NCBI GenBank assembly: GCA_973895155.1
Contig: OZ316891.1
Span: 24,552,001-24,616,000 of the forward strand
Length of the DNA: 64,000 bases
Reading direction: 5' to 3'
From: Marsupella aquatica
Taxonomy: Eukaryota > Marchantiophyta
Shown piece by piece: positions 42,110 through 52,700 of the stretch. Position 1 is the first letter of the stretch. Every line of letters begins with the position of its first letter. Under the pieces are notes generated by a model. That model made no database searches. It was given only the letters and a program-made list of their open reading frames with translations, and had not been told where the DNA came from. Position numbers and translations under genes: made by a program.

Positions 42110-42124
42110 TAGCGCCTGGCGCTA
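42110..42124. repeat. MULE palindrome TAGCGCCTGGCGCTA (transposase intron)
   Basis: Perfect copy inside transposase intron 41998-42283. Confidence 0.85.
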
Positions 42125-42222
42125 TCATTTATTCAAACTGTCATATGACATAATACAACGCAGTAAGTTGTCCCTTAATGGACAGTGCCAGTTTTTACTT
42201 CTAGGTACAGACTGTACTTCAC

Positions 42223-42237
42223 TAGCGCCCGACGCTA
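42223..42237. repeat. MULE palindrome TAGCGCCCGACGCTA (transposase intron)
   Basis: One mismatch; the second copy in the same intron and the same variant as at 20222. Confidence 0.8.
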
Positions 42238-43900
42238 GTGTTTTCTTGTTGCATAACAGACAATTTATTCTATGTAATTGCAGAACAAGAGTGTCGAAGA
42301 AGGGGCTAAGATTCCTAATTGTACAGGATCAGAGTCCGTGCATGCAGGTATGAAAGCATGGGTAATGAAGAAAAAGGTTGGTCTCTTTGAGGCATGTGAA
42401 ATGGACCAAAATTGAGCTATTTCTCAGGTTGCTGCGTACACTGCGTATCGGAAAGGGTTGCATAGAGGAAAAGGTCCAACAATTTGGGAACTCGCTTTCC
42501 GATCAGCGGACCAGGCAGGCTCCCCCAAGTTGTATGAAGATGCAATGAATATGCTACTGTCCAACGCTGCCGAGTTTGAGTTGGAGAGACGTGCACCTCT
42601 CAATGGAGACGTTGTCACCAAATCTTTGAAGAGGAAAGGACATGCTTCTGGGAATATCTCGCCACAAGACTCCCATAGGCATGATAAAATCCTTGTCACC
42701 TCACCCAATACTAGATCGATGAAAAGGAAGAATCTTAATCGCACGACGTTTGATGCTATCCCTGGCCCCACGCCGCAAGTTAATCCTGTTGTTAATCTGT
42801 CTGGAAGTGACATTTTGGGCGGTGGAGAAGATGTCAATTTCAATACCCCTCCTGCTCGAGACCGAACGCGTTCAACGAGGCTTCCCCAGACTGCTCCCTC
42901 CGTGCTTCAGCAACCGTTACAAGAGTGTCCTGTCCGTGAGACCGAGGTTGCTCCAGCTGCATGGCAATTACGTCAAACTTCAAAATTAGGCGCTGGTCCT
43001 CAGTGCAACGGATCATTTCCCCGTAATTCCGAAAGAGACGAATGTCGCAATCGCATGAAAAAAGTTGGATTTCCCTCACCACATGGTGTTATCGGCGTTG
43101 TTGTCAAAGGACAACGCATTTTCAGGGGGGAACCCATAACCAAAATGATTTGGTTTTGCCCAACAATACATGTTACAGAAGCCGTCCTCGTTGAGGTGTA
43201 TTGAACCTGCCCCCTTTCCCGGATGTTCTTCCCATTTTGAAAGGGACAAATGTTTTGGAAGACGAGCTGCAATATCTCTTGACAACGGAATCTCCCTAGT
43301 GCGCGGAAATGAACATACAACTACACCCCCGTCAGATTTTGATCTTTGAATCAATGTCAATATTTTTCCAGAACATGTGAACCTTCTCGAACCCAATGTT
43401 TGTCTCCGAAGCCGGAATGGGAGGAATACGGTTCCTCGATCAAATCTTACCCAGGGTAACATGAACAAAATTGTGTCTGCAAAAAAAGAGACGATGTCCA
43501 TTCAGGGAGAGTGGGATGTTGCGATTGGGAATGCATGGGGAAAGCAGTTTAAGGTGCAAACGCACGAAAATATGCGGACGCCAAATTGTTACTTTGTTCA
43601 AATTTGCATTTTCCCCACTTGCTCGTGTGAGGATTTCTACCGGCGACATTCTCGGAAACATCCATATATGCCTTGCAAACATTTGTATTGGATTTTCCTT
43701 ACCGTTTTCAAACTAGACATTGAGGAATCTACATTGACCAGCCAACCAATTCTCACTGTTGGAGAGGTTCGGCTCATATTAGAGAGGCAAAATGCTCATG
43801 GTTTATAGCATGAATCATGATGATGTAGGTTGTATTATCGGTCCAAACGGTTATATTGATTTTGTTGTATGTCAACGGAAAAGTATTATTTATGTCGCGT

Positions 43901-44811
43901 TGTGGTGCGTCCCATGGCTCCCTAAACCCAAGAAACCCCCCAGCTCAAGCCGATTCCCGCAGGTTTCACGCTTGGCGAGGCCGTTTCCGCGGCTTAGAGG
44001 CATGGGACGCTGCTAACCTCCTCTACATCTATTAACAATTTACACACATATACTGGACAGATCCTTCATCGGGTCATGAGATATGAAGCCGGCCTACTCT
44101 AGGCCTTCCCTTGTCTTCCTCTCCTTCTGGTTAGGTATGTTTGGATTCCGCCGCCGGAATGATCCCCAATAGGCTTGGTTAAGCCGCTAAGACCTCTCTC
44201 AGCTCGACACATCCAACACTCACTCCCTTGCTTACTTTCCTTCCTTCTGGTTGATGTGGGCACTCTTCACACAAGTTAATGCGACACACAAATAGCAAAA
44301 TGACTCCTTCTGACTGAGTCATACCATACACTTGCCATACAAACAGTACATCTCATACACAAGCTCTGCGAACTAAGCCGTGAGGCCAACTCTATTCAGT
44401 TCTTAGGTATGAGGAAACATGAATATACACAAGGTCACAGTATGACTAACCGAGAGCTTCTCTTACTACTTGATCCCAGCCCGGCTGGTGCAAACTAAAA
44501 ACTTGCTAAAGAAGAGGCCCTGAGCTCCCCGCTACCCAGGTACTTATCCTGGTAGTGGATCCGCCTAATTCTTTGCAGCGTAAGCCTAATCTATCTAACA
44601 GTAATCTACCTGCCCGGATCTACCTATGTACAGCAAGGCAGGAGTACAAGTGCTGCTCTTACAGTGGAACCGCAATCCCACTAAGCTAAGTGTCAGGGCC
44701 GCTTCCTGGTCCTGATCCTAATCCTAACTTAGAGATCCGAGCCCGCCCTGCCCACTCACGCCTCCTCCCTCCGCGTCCGCCCTCCTTGAAAGGAGCGGCC
44801 CTCCACCACCG
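43901..44811 (-). other. Noncoding 3' part of A LTR (solo copy 2)
   Basis: Conserved A-LTR tail with no supported coding sequence. Confidence 0.6.
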
Positions 44812-47800
44812 TCATGGCAGCGGTGTCTGTCCCTCAGTGGACGCCCCCAACGCTTCCTCCTCAACCACTGCCATTGGCCCGTCTACTGACAGATTACCTG
44901 CCCTTGACTGAGTCAACTCTCCATCGGCCTGACTGGGTCCACCTTCGGCTTCGGCCCCGACACCGGCCTCAGCCTCACCCCCGGCTTCGGCCTCATCCTC
45001 ACCCACGGCTTCGGCCTCCCCTTCCCCTAGGGTAGTTGGATCCTCTGCCGTGATACTGTCTGGGGTCGTTGCCGGGTCTACCTCCTCGGTCACCTCGGCC
45101 AGTGGAGTCGTATTACTCCTTGACCCTGAAGGTTTCCGCTTCTTCTTCGTTTCTGGCTCGGCAGCTGGTCCCTTCCCCTTCCCACTCACTTCCGGCACTG
45201 GTGCAGGTGGCGCGGCTTGTCCTTTGGCAATTACCACCCCTGGTAACTGGTTTGCCCCAACGGGAGATGGACCTGCTGCAGCTAAGCATTTAAATACTGC
45301 GGCTTGTTTCTTCAGCCGCTCTATTTGGTTGTCGGCCCGCCGCTGTAGGTTCTCCATCTTCCTCGTGATTTCCTCCAACTCCTCTTGGGTCTCATCCAGG
45401 TCCTTACGTGCCCCCTCCAGCTCGTTTTTGGCCTCCTCCTGCTCCCTGTGGGCTTCCTCCAATTCCTTCTTCAAGGTAGCCCTCTCCTCCTGGGTTGCTC
45501 TAAGCTCCTTGTCGAGCTCCGTCACAATCTCAGACTCCATTTTATTCATCTTGGCATAAGTCTAATCGAGCATATCGTCCTTCTCCCTTAGGTCGGCCTT
45601 GAAGCTGGCCGTCAGGGACGCAAGCTCTTGCTGTAGCGCGATAATCCCTTGATAGGATTTCCCTAACTCGGCCTCCTTCTGCTCCAGGGCTCCACGGATT
45701 TTCTCGAGCTCGCCCTTCAACGCCCATTCCTTTCTTTGGGTCTCCGCCATGACCCGGTTGTTGACTGCTATATGGGCCTCCTCTGCATCTCTCAACTCCT
45801 TCTTCCATTTCTCCTTGTCCTTGATTGCGTCGGCCAATTCTCCCTGGGTCTGAGTCAGTTTATCCTTGATAATCTGACCATCAGCCTGCGCTATGTCCAA
45901 CTGCCCCTGCATGATGTTCAGCTCATGCCGCTTAATCCGTAGTTCATCTTGGGCTTTCTTGGCCGCCCTTAGTTCTTCAATCTCGGCTTCCATGCTCCTA
46001 AGCCGCCGGATGACCTCATCCTTCTTGCTTCTCTCTAAAGCCACCGCTTCATCTAATTGGTGCTTCTCCAACTGCTCCCTATGAAAAAAGGGTCCTACCT
46101 CCAACTCCTCCCCAAAGATGGCGAGCGCAAGTTCCCCACACATCTCACCATACTCCATTGCTCTATTCTTAGCGTAGGTGGAGTAGGTAGAAGTGATCGG
46201 CATCCCCCATCGCGGCCTCTGCTCCCAAGCCGTTTTTCAGATCTCTTCAATCATGGCTAGAGGTTTGCTTCCTTTTTCGGCTAGCCGCCTGATGTTCTCT
46301 GGCCATTCCCCTCCTGGTAAATCCTTCTCATTAGCCAGGGCTGCCTCCTCTTCCTCCCTGATTCGCTCCTAAAATTCTTGCACTGTCTGTTTTATGCCGT
46401 CAAAGCTTGGGGGAGCGACATCTGGTGGGGGAGACTCGGGGCTGCTCTGCTGGCTCGGGTCCCCTCGGACTACTCTTGGGAGCGTGAGGATGAAGCAACC
46501 ACAGGTCCTTACTCCTGGAACATGATGATCCGACCCATAGCCGGAGTTATCATTGCTGTTGTCCTCCACCGCCTCCTCCTCGGCTTGGACTACCAGCTTC
46601 TCCCGCTCGTCTCCTGGTTTTGGTGTGAACACCGCTTCACCTCCTGCCGGTCTTGGTTCCTCCTCCGGTCTCCGTGTTGATCTCCTGCTCTCCTTGCTGT
46701 GTCCGGGAGTTACGGCCTGCTTCTCCTCGGCTTCGGGACTAGAGGCTCCTACATACATTCGGACTCCCGGCTTGTGTTCTGGCCTCCGTCTCTCCTTGAC
46801 TCCAGTAAAGGGGTTCTCCTTTGTAAGCCGGTTTAGGCCTACCTCTAGAACAGTGTCGTGCATTGTTGCCGCTGTCCTTGTCCTTGCCGATGCCGATCTC
46901 TTTTCTTTCTCCAGCAATTTCAGCAGATTCTGCATGCCTGGTTGCTGCATCGGCAAGTCCTCCGTTCTTGGTCTAAACACCTGGTCGATTGTAGGACTGT
47001 CGGGCGGTTTGGGTTTCTCCGTTGCCTGCCTCTGTTCCGGAACTGGTGCCCTTGCCTGTAGGGGAAGTACCGGGGCAAAGGTCTGACCTCTGGCATACCG
47101 GCACAATAGCGGCATGTGATAGCCAAGCCGCGACACGCTCCCCATGCCGATTACCTGCTGCTCCTCCTTCAAGATTTTCTTCAATTGGTTGAGGAGGTAC
47201 CCGTTGTAGTCCCGGCTTGGGTCTGGTCTCTCTGCCAGATAGACCTGTGCCTTGCCGATCTCTGCCCTCGGCAAGTTACAATGCATGGTTACCCGCAAGA
47301 AGTCGATCATCTCTCCAATGTGCGGGTTGGTACAGGTGTTCCAGAAGAAGCCATTCTTTGTTGATGGTCCGGGGAACGACCGGAACTCTTTGTCAGGCAA
47401 GGTCTTCTTGGTATCAACCTTGGTCTTATTGCCTATCGGCAAGCCAAACACTTTGGCAACTACCTTGGGAGTAAGATAGAAATCCTTCCCATATATCCTC
47501 GTGCAATTGGTCTCGGGTTCCCATGACCCCACAAATTCTAATAGATCTGAATCCGGCACCTCCGGCTTCAGCCATGGTAATCTTACAAAGGCTTCCAAGC
47601 CGGATCCGGCCATGAAGCCTTGGTATTTCTTGGTCTGCATGGCCGTAAAGCATGCATCCTCCTCCCTTGCAAAATGTAGTTGCACCTCCACTGGTAGAGT
47701 TGCCGCCCAGCCCTTCCAGGTGTCATCCCTGGTTGGAATGGCGTTGATGGGATCGCTTTCCTCCTCCTCGGCTTTGCTCTGCCTCCTGCTCTGCTGTTCG

Positions 47801-48492
47801 GCTGGTTTCTTTGGTGCCGCCGACCTCGTTCTTTTTGTCGGGGTGGCTTCATCGTTGACGGATCCCTTCCTCTTCATCTCAGTTGCCATGGAGGTTTCTC
47901 CTAGCACTGTTGCTTGGGTCCACCTTTCCGTGCTACCCTTCAATTCCCAGTGTATGTTGTTGCAGTTCTTGATGGCCTCTCGAATGCCGATGATTCTGTC
48001 TTCGCAAAACAGAAGATTGTCGAGCTGATTGGAAGTAGGCATCCACAAGAACTCGGCCTTGATGAGTTCGCCTCCTAAGAAAGCCGTTTTCTGCAGCTCC
48101 CACAATTGAGCGAGCTCCTGTCGTTCTCTAGCTGCCCTTTCTGATTCTTCGTCCTCGTAAGTCTTGATGTACTCAGTTGCCCGTTCGAACATGCATCCCC
48201 AGAAATGTGCCGCTTGATTGACGTTGCTCATACCCTCCTTAGGTCGATCGTTGGTATCTACTCTCTCCCCGAGTGCTTGCCTAAGCAGCTGACAGTAGTT
48301 GGCCTCCCGTAGTCGTCTGCCTAGTTCATGCTCGCAAATGAGCCACCGTCTCCTGCAAGCGCTCCTTACCCCTCTCCTCTTCCGGTCCTTCCTCCCGTTG
48401 ATCCTTCCTAGCCGCCGACACTTAGCGCGCTCTAACCCTAATTGAGTTTTCACCCCCAGCGTCCTTTCCTCCGGCCTCGGCCCGGGTTCCAT
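44812..48492 (-). pseudogene. A-LTR ORF in solo LTR copy 2, one frame with few stops
   Basis: ATG 48492 opens a frame that stays in register to the end at 44812 (1,227 codons). It is broken by TAG 46369-46371 (CAG in other copies), by a stop near 46237 and by a TAG near 45562. The first 707 codons are open and include the whole globular block. This copy does not have the 8-bp deletion of the complete element: KKPAEQQSRRQ is intact. Its linker differs from other copies (PRPAGGEAVFTPKPGDERE), which marks a separate sublineage. Confidence 0.78.
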
Positions 48493-48622
48493 AGTCGCCC
48501 CTAATTGTTTATATTTTCCTTGTTTTGTCCCTATACTAAGGTGTTTCCAGGGTGCATTCCTGCTTTACCCACTTAACTGGCCGAGTGATTCCTGGCTAGG
48601 CATCACACGCATCATGTTTTGT

Positions 48623-48637
48623 TAGCGCCAGGCGCTG
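48623..48637. repeat. MULE palindrome TAGCGCCAGGCGCTG
   Basis: One mismatch; in the right terminal region just inside the solo LTR flank. Confidence 0.85.
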
Positions 48638-48731
48638 ATATTTTTGTCGTTTTGACTACACCGTTAAATATCATCGTGTTGTGCTTGATGTTCTCAACGC
48701 CAACTATTTGTTTCCTTAAATACCGATAAGA

Positions 48732-48746
48732 TAGCGCCAGGCGCTA
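48732..48746. repeat. MULE palindrome TAGCGCCAGGCGCTA
   Basis: Perfect copy in the right terminal region. Confidence 0.85.
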
Positions 48747-49120
48747 GTCAAGACGTTGTTTGCTTTTATTTTGGACCAAATAATACCATAAATTTTTGGG
48801 ATGCATTCATTTTGTATTATTTTTATATATTTTGTTGCCGATTGTGGTGGGACCTACCATTTTTGTGTGCATTCCTTGACATTTTTATGTATGCTCCCCC
48901 TTGTTTGTGTTGGGATATGAGGTTCAATTATTATGTGGTTCCGCGATTCATTACATGGTATCCTCCCTCACCGCAATGGACTAACTCCAACTTAAGCAAT
49001 TCTAAACTCCTGATTGTGTGTTCTTTCCCCTGGTACAAGATGTTTTTTCCTGGTAACAGCATAAGGCAAACAGGAAAAGTATTTGTTGTTTGCCTGTTTG
49101 CTGTCTCGGTCGCTATACCC

Positions 49121-49721
49121 GCTAGGACAATGTCCTACTTGGTTGGCAGGCCTGGCCGCAAATCATAAGCTCTTGCCAGTCAAAGTTTTACCGCCAGGTA
49201 CTACCCCCGGAGGAGTTCAAATCAACCACATCAAACTCGGATGGCAAACGGATGCCGAGGCAGAGTTTGGACCATCTGATGATGAGGCCGAGAACTTATC
49301 AACATTTTCAGAAGAAGATTTGGATCATGATTGCTACCGGGTCTCTACTCGATCCACCAGAAGGAAGGAAAGGTGGGATGGGCTGGCCAAAAATAAAGGG
49401 AAGGATAAGGAAGAAAGAATCGACTCTTCGTCAACGTCGACGGAAGGGGAAGGAAAGGCGCCGGCAACACAGGTAAGCCATGAGCTCACCAGTGACCCCA
49501 ATCCTTCACAGGACAACAATTTCAATCGAGATCACCCTAAGCTGTTCTACCCCACTATTACGGCTAGTGTTAAGGAACAACTGCAAGAATTAGAAACCCT
49601 GGAGAATACCAAAGCCATAGCCAAGGATGTGGAACGAGCAAAAGCACTATTTTCTTTGGAGGATCCAACGGCTGTGGAAACCAGCGTGAAGAAACAGGCC
49701 AAAGCCAAGATGAAGACATCG
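49121..49721 (+). pseudogene. gag, middle part, of + strand A element
   Basis: gag resumes after the MULE with the end of the third zinc knuckle (LGQCPTWLAGLAANHKLLP) and runs open through QINHIKLGWQ, the acidic EEDLDHDCYRVSTRSTRRKE linker and NRDHPKLFYP to 49721. A solo A LTR interrupts it there. It is collinear with about 31650-32250 of the complete element. Confidence 0.85.
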
Positions 49722-52700
49722 TGTGGTGCGTCCCATGGCTCCCTAAACCCAAGAAACCCCCCAGCTCAAGCCGATTCCCGCAGGTTTCGTGCTTGGCGAG
49801 GCCGTTTCCGCGGCTTAGCGGCATGGGACGCTGCTAACCTTCTACTACTACTATTAACATTTTACACACATATACTGGACAGATCCTTCATCGGGTCATG
49901 AGATACGTAGCCGGCCTAATATAGGCCTTCCCCTGTCTTCCCCTGTCTTCCCCTCCGTCTTGTTAGGTATGTTTGGATTCCGCCGCCGGAATGATCCCCA
50001 ATAGGCTTGGTTAAGCCGCTAAGACCTCTCTCAGCTCGACACATCCAACTCTCACTCCCCTGCTTACTTTCCTTCCTTCTGTTGATGTGGGCACTCTTCA
50101 CACAAGTTAATGCGACACACAAATAGCAAAATGACTCATTCTGACTGAGTCATACCATGCACTTGCCATACAAACAGTACATCTCATACACAAGTTCTGC
50201 GAACTAAGCCGTGAGGCCAACTCTATTCAGCTCTTAGGCATGAGGAAACATGAATATACACAAGGGTCACTGTATGACTAACCGAGAGCTTCTCGTACTA
50301 CTTGATCCCAGCCCGGCTGGTGCAAACTAAAAACTTGCTAAAGAAGAGGCCCTGAGCTCCCCGCTGCCCAGGTACTTATCCTGGTAGTGGATCCGCCATT
50401 CTTTGCATCGTAAGCCTAATCTACCTGACAGTAATCTACTTGCCCGAATCTACCTATGTACAGCAAGGCAGGAGCACAAGTGTTGCTCCTACCAGTGGGA
50501 CCGCAATCCCACTAAGCTAAGTGTCAGGGCCGCTCCTGGTTCTGATCCTAATCCTAAACGTGGAGATCCGCGCCCGCCCTGCCCACTCACGCCTCCTCCC
50601 TCCACGTCCGCCCTCCCTAAAAGGAACGGCGCCCTTGCACCGTCACGACACCGGTGGTGGATCCTCAATGGACGCCCCCAACACTTCCTCCTCAGCCACT
50701 GCCGTTGGCCCGCCTACTGACAGATTACCTGCCCTTGACCGAGTCAACTCTCCATCGGCCTGACTGGGTCCACCTTCGGCTTCAGTCTCAACACCGGCCT
50801 CGGCAATACCTACGGCTTCGGCCTCAGCGACTCCCACGGCTTCGGCTTCAGCCACTCCCTCGGCTTCGGCCTCCCCTTCCCCTAGGGTAGTTGGATCCTT
50901 AGCCGTGACCTTGTCTGGGGTCGGTGCTGGGTCTACCTCCTTGATCACCACGGCCTGTGAAGTCGTATTACTCCTTGACCCTGAAGGTTTCCGCTTCTTC
51001 TTCGTTGGTGGCTCGGCAGCTGGTCCCTTCCCCTTCCCACTTACTTCCGGCACTGGTGCAGTTGACGCGGCTTGTCCTTCGGCAATTACCACCCCTGGTA
51101 ACTGGTTTGTCCCAACGGGAGATGGACCTGCTGCAGCTAAGCATTTAAATACTGCGGCTTGTTTCTTTAGCCGCTCTGTTTGGTTGTCGGCCCGCCGCTG
51201 TAGGTTCTCCATCTTCCTCGTGATTTCCTCCAACTCCTCTTGGGTTTCATCTAGGTCCTTACGTGCCCCCTCCAGCTCGTTTTTGGCCTCCTCCTGCTCC
51301 CTGTGGGCTTCCTCCAATTCCTTCTTCAAGGTAGCCCTCTCCTCCTGGGTTGCTCTTAGCTCCTTGTCGAGCTCTGCAATGATGACAGACTCCATCTAGT
51401 TCATCTTGGCGTAAGTCTGTTTGAGCATCTCGTCCTTCTCCCTTAGGTCGGCCTTGAAGCTGGCCGTCAGGGACGCAAGCTCCTGCTGCAGCGCCATAAT
51501 CCCTTGATAGGATTTCCCTAACTCGACCTCCTTCTGCTCAAGGGCTCCGCGGATTTTCTCGAGCTCCCCTTTCAACGCCCATTCCTTTCTTTGGGTCTCC
51601 GCCATGGCCCGGCTGTTGGCTGTTATGTGGGCCTCCTCTATATTCTTCAGCTCTTGCTTCCACTTCTCCCTCTCTTTGATCGTGTCGGCCAACTCTTCCT
51701 GCGTCTGAGTCAGTTTATCCTTGATATTCTGATTATCAGCCTGCGCGGTGTCCAACTGCCCCTGCATGATGTTCAGCTCATGTCGTTTAATCCGCAGTTC
51801 ATCTTGGGCTTTCTTGGCCGCCCTTAGATTTTCAATCTCGGCTTCCATCCTCCTAAGCCGCCGAATGACCTCGTCCTTCTTGCTTCTCTCTAAAGCCACC
51901 GCTTCTTCTAATTGGTGCTTCTCCAACTGCTCCCTATGGAAAAAGGGTCCTACCTCCAACTCCTCTCCAAAGATGCCGAGCGCAAGTTCCCCACACATCT
52001 CACCATACTCCATGGCTCTATTCTTAGCGTAGGTGGAGTAAGTAGAAGTGATCGGCATCGCCCATCGTGGCCTCTGCTCCCAAGCCGTCCTGCGGATCTC
52101 TTCAATCGTGGCTAGAGGTTTGCTTCCTTTTTCGGCTAGCCGCCTGATGTCCTCCGGCCAATCTCCTCCTGGTAAATCCTTTTCCTTAGCCAGGGCGGCC
52201 TCTTCCTCCTGCTTGATTCGCTCCTGAAATTCCTGCACCGTCTGTTTTATGCCGTCGAAGCTCGGGGGAGCAACATCTGGTGGGGGAGACTCAGGGCTAC
52301 TCTGCTGGTTGGGGTCCCCTCGCACTACCCTTGGAAGTGTGGGGACAAACCGGCCACAGGTCCTTACTCCTGGAACGTGATGGTCCGACCCATAGCCGGA
52401 ATTATCATGGCTGCAGTCCTCCACTGCCTCCTCTACCTCTTGGACGTCCGGCTTCTCCCTCTCCTCTTCCTCGGTAGGAGCTTCAGGCAATTCTGCCTCA
52501 GATTTGGAGCTTGAGGTTCCCACGTACATTCGAACACCTGGCTTGGATTCCGGCCTGATTCTCTTCTTGTCTCCAGCAAAGGGGTTTTCTCTTGTGAGCC
52601 GGTGTAGGCCTACCTCTGTAGTAGTGTCCTGCATTGTTGCCGTTGCCGTTGTTGTTGTTGTTGTTGCCGATGCCGATTTCTTTTCTTTCTCCAGTAGTTT

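Larger units (their letters stand above)
40467..43808 (+). pseudogene. MULE (mudrA-type) transposase, main part with DDE-like core and SWIM zinc finger
   Basis: This continues the exon of 20487-20962. Exon 1 ends at 41997; intron 41998-42283 has GTAAGT and TTGCAG borders; the next exon is in phase. Stops lie at 40765-40767, 41839-41841 and 42413-42415, each explainable as C-to-T; frame changes follow after 43200. Segments: a Cys/His-rich DNA-binding-like region (CQFCDQVPFCVQSC, then MGMHNHPSRKV); the transposase core with candidate acidic residues in SWVSFDVMKRL and HGFMADNAQAG and a following HFYQAFHRH; a Lys/Ser-rich stretch; and a SWIM finger CSCEDF...MPCKHLYW at about 43617-43687. MULE transposases have this core-SWIM order. 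Not functional as it stands. Confidence 0.75.
43901..48607 (-). mobile_element. Solo LTR of family A (copy 2) in the MULE
   Basis: On the minus strand it runs from TGTGATGCCTAGCC at 48607 to GACGCACCACA at 43901 (4,707 bp). The flanks are CGCGT (43896-43900) and CGCAT (48608-48612), a 4/5 TSD with one transition. There is no internal region. It sits downstream of the transposase gene, in the right noncoding end of the MULE. Confidence 0.88.
14283..49120. mobile_element. Large Mutator-like (MULE) insertion with transposase and ParB/methyltransferase-like genes
   Basis: The gag sequence breaks at 14282 and resumes at 49121 with GCTAGGAC duplicated (14275-14282 and 49121-49128). With the preceding base it is TGCTAGGAC/CGCTAGGAC, 8 of 9, which fits the 9-bp duplication of MULEs. 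The intact A element has one uninterrupted GCTAGGACAATG here. The ends lack long inverted repeats; they share only ACAGCAAACAG near each end in inverted orientation. Excluding later insertions the unit is about 10.6 kb. It carries a + strand mudrA-type transposase, a divergent - strand multi-exon gene and many copies of a 15-bp palindrome. A B solo LTR, a complete A element and an A solo LTR lie inside it. Confidence 0.8.
48608..49120. other. Right terminal noncoding region of the MULE
   Basis: AT-rich DNA with two palindromes (48623, 48732), CTGGTAACAGCA at 49050-49061 and the inverted terminal CTGTTTGCTGT at 49094-49104. It ends ATACCC before the duplicated GCTAGGAC. No coding sequence is supported. 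Confidence 0.6.

Noticed and set aside
14283-49120. Long terminal inverted repeats on the MULE
   Set aside because: Comparison of the two ends gives only an 11-base inverted match at slightly different offsets, so it is better called a non-TIR MULE.
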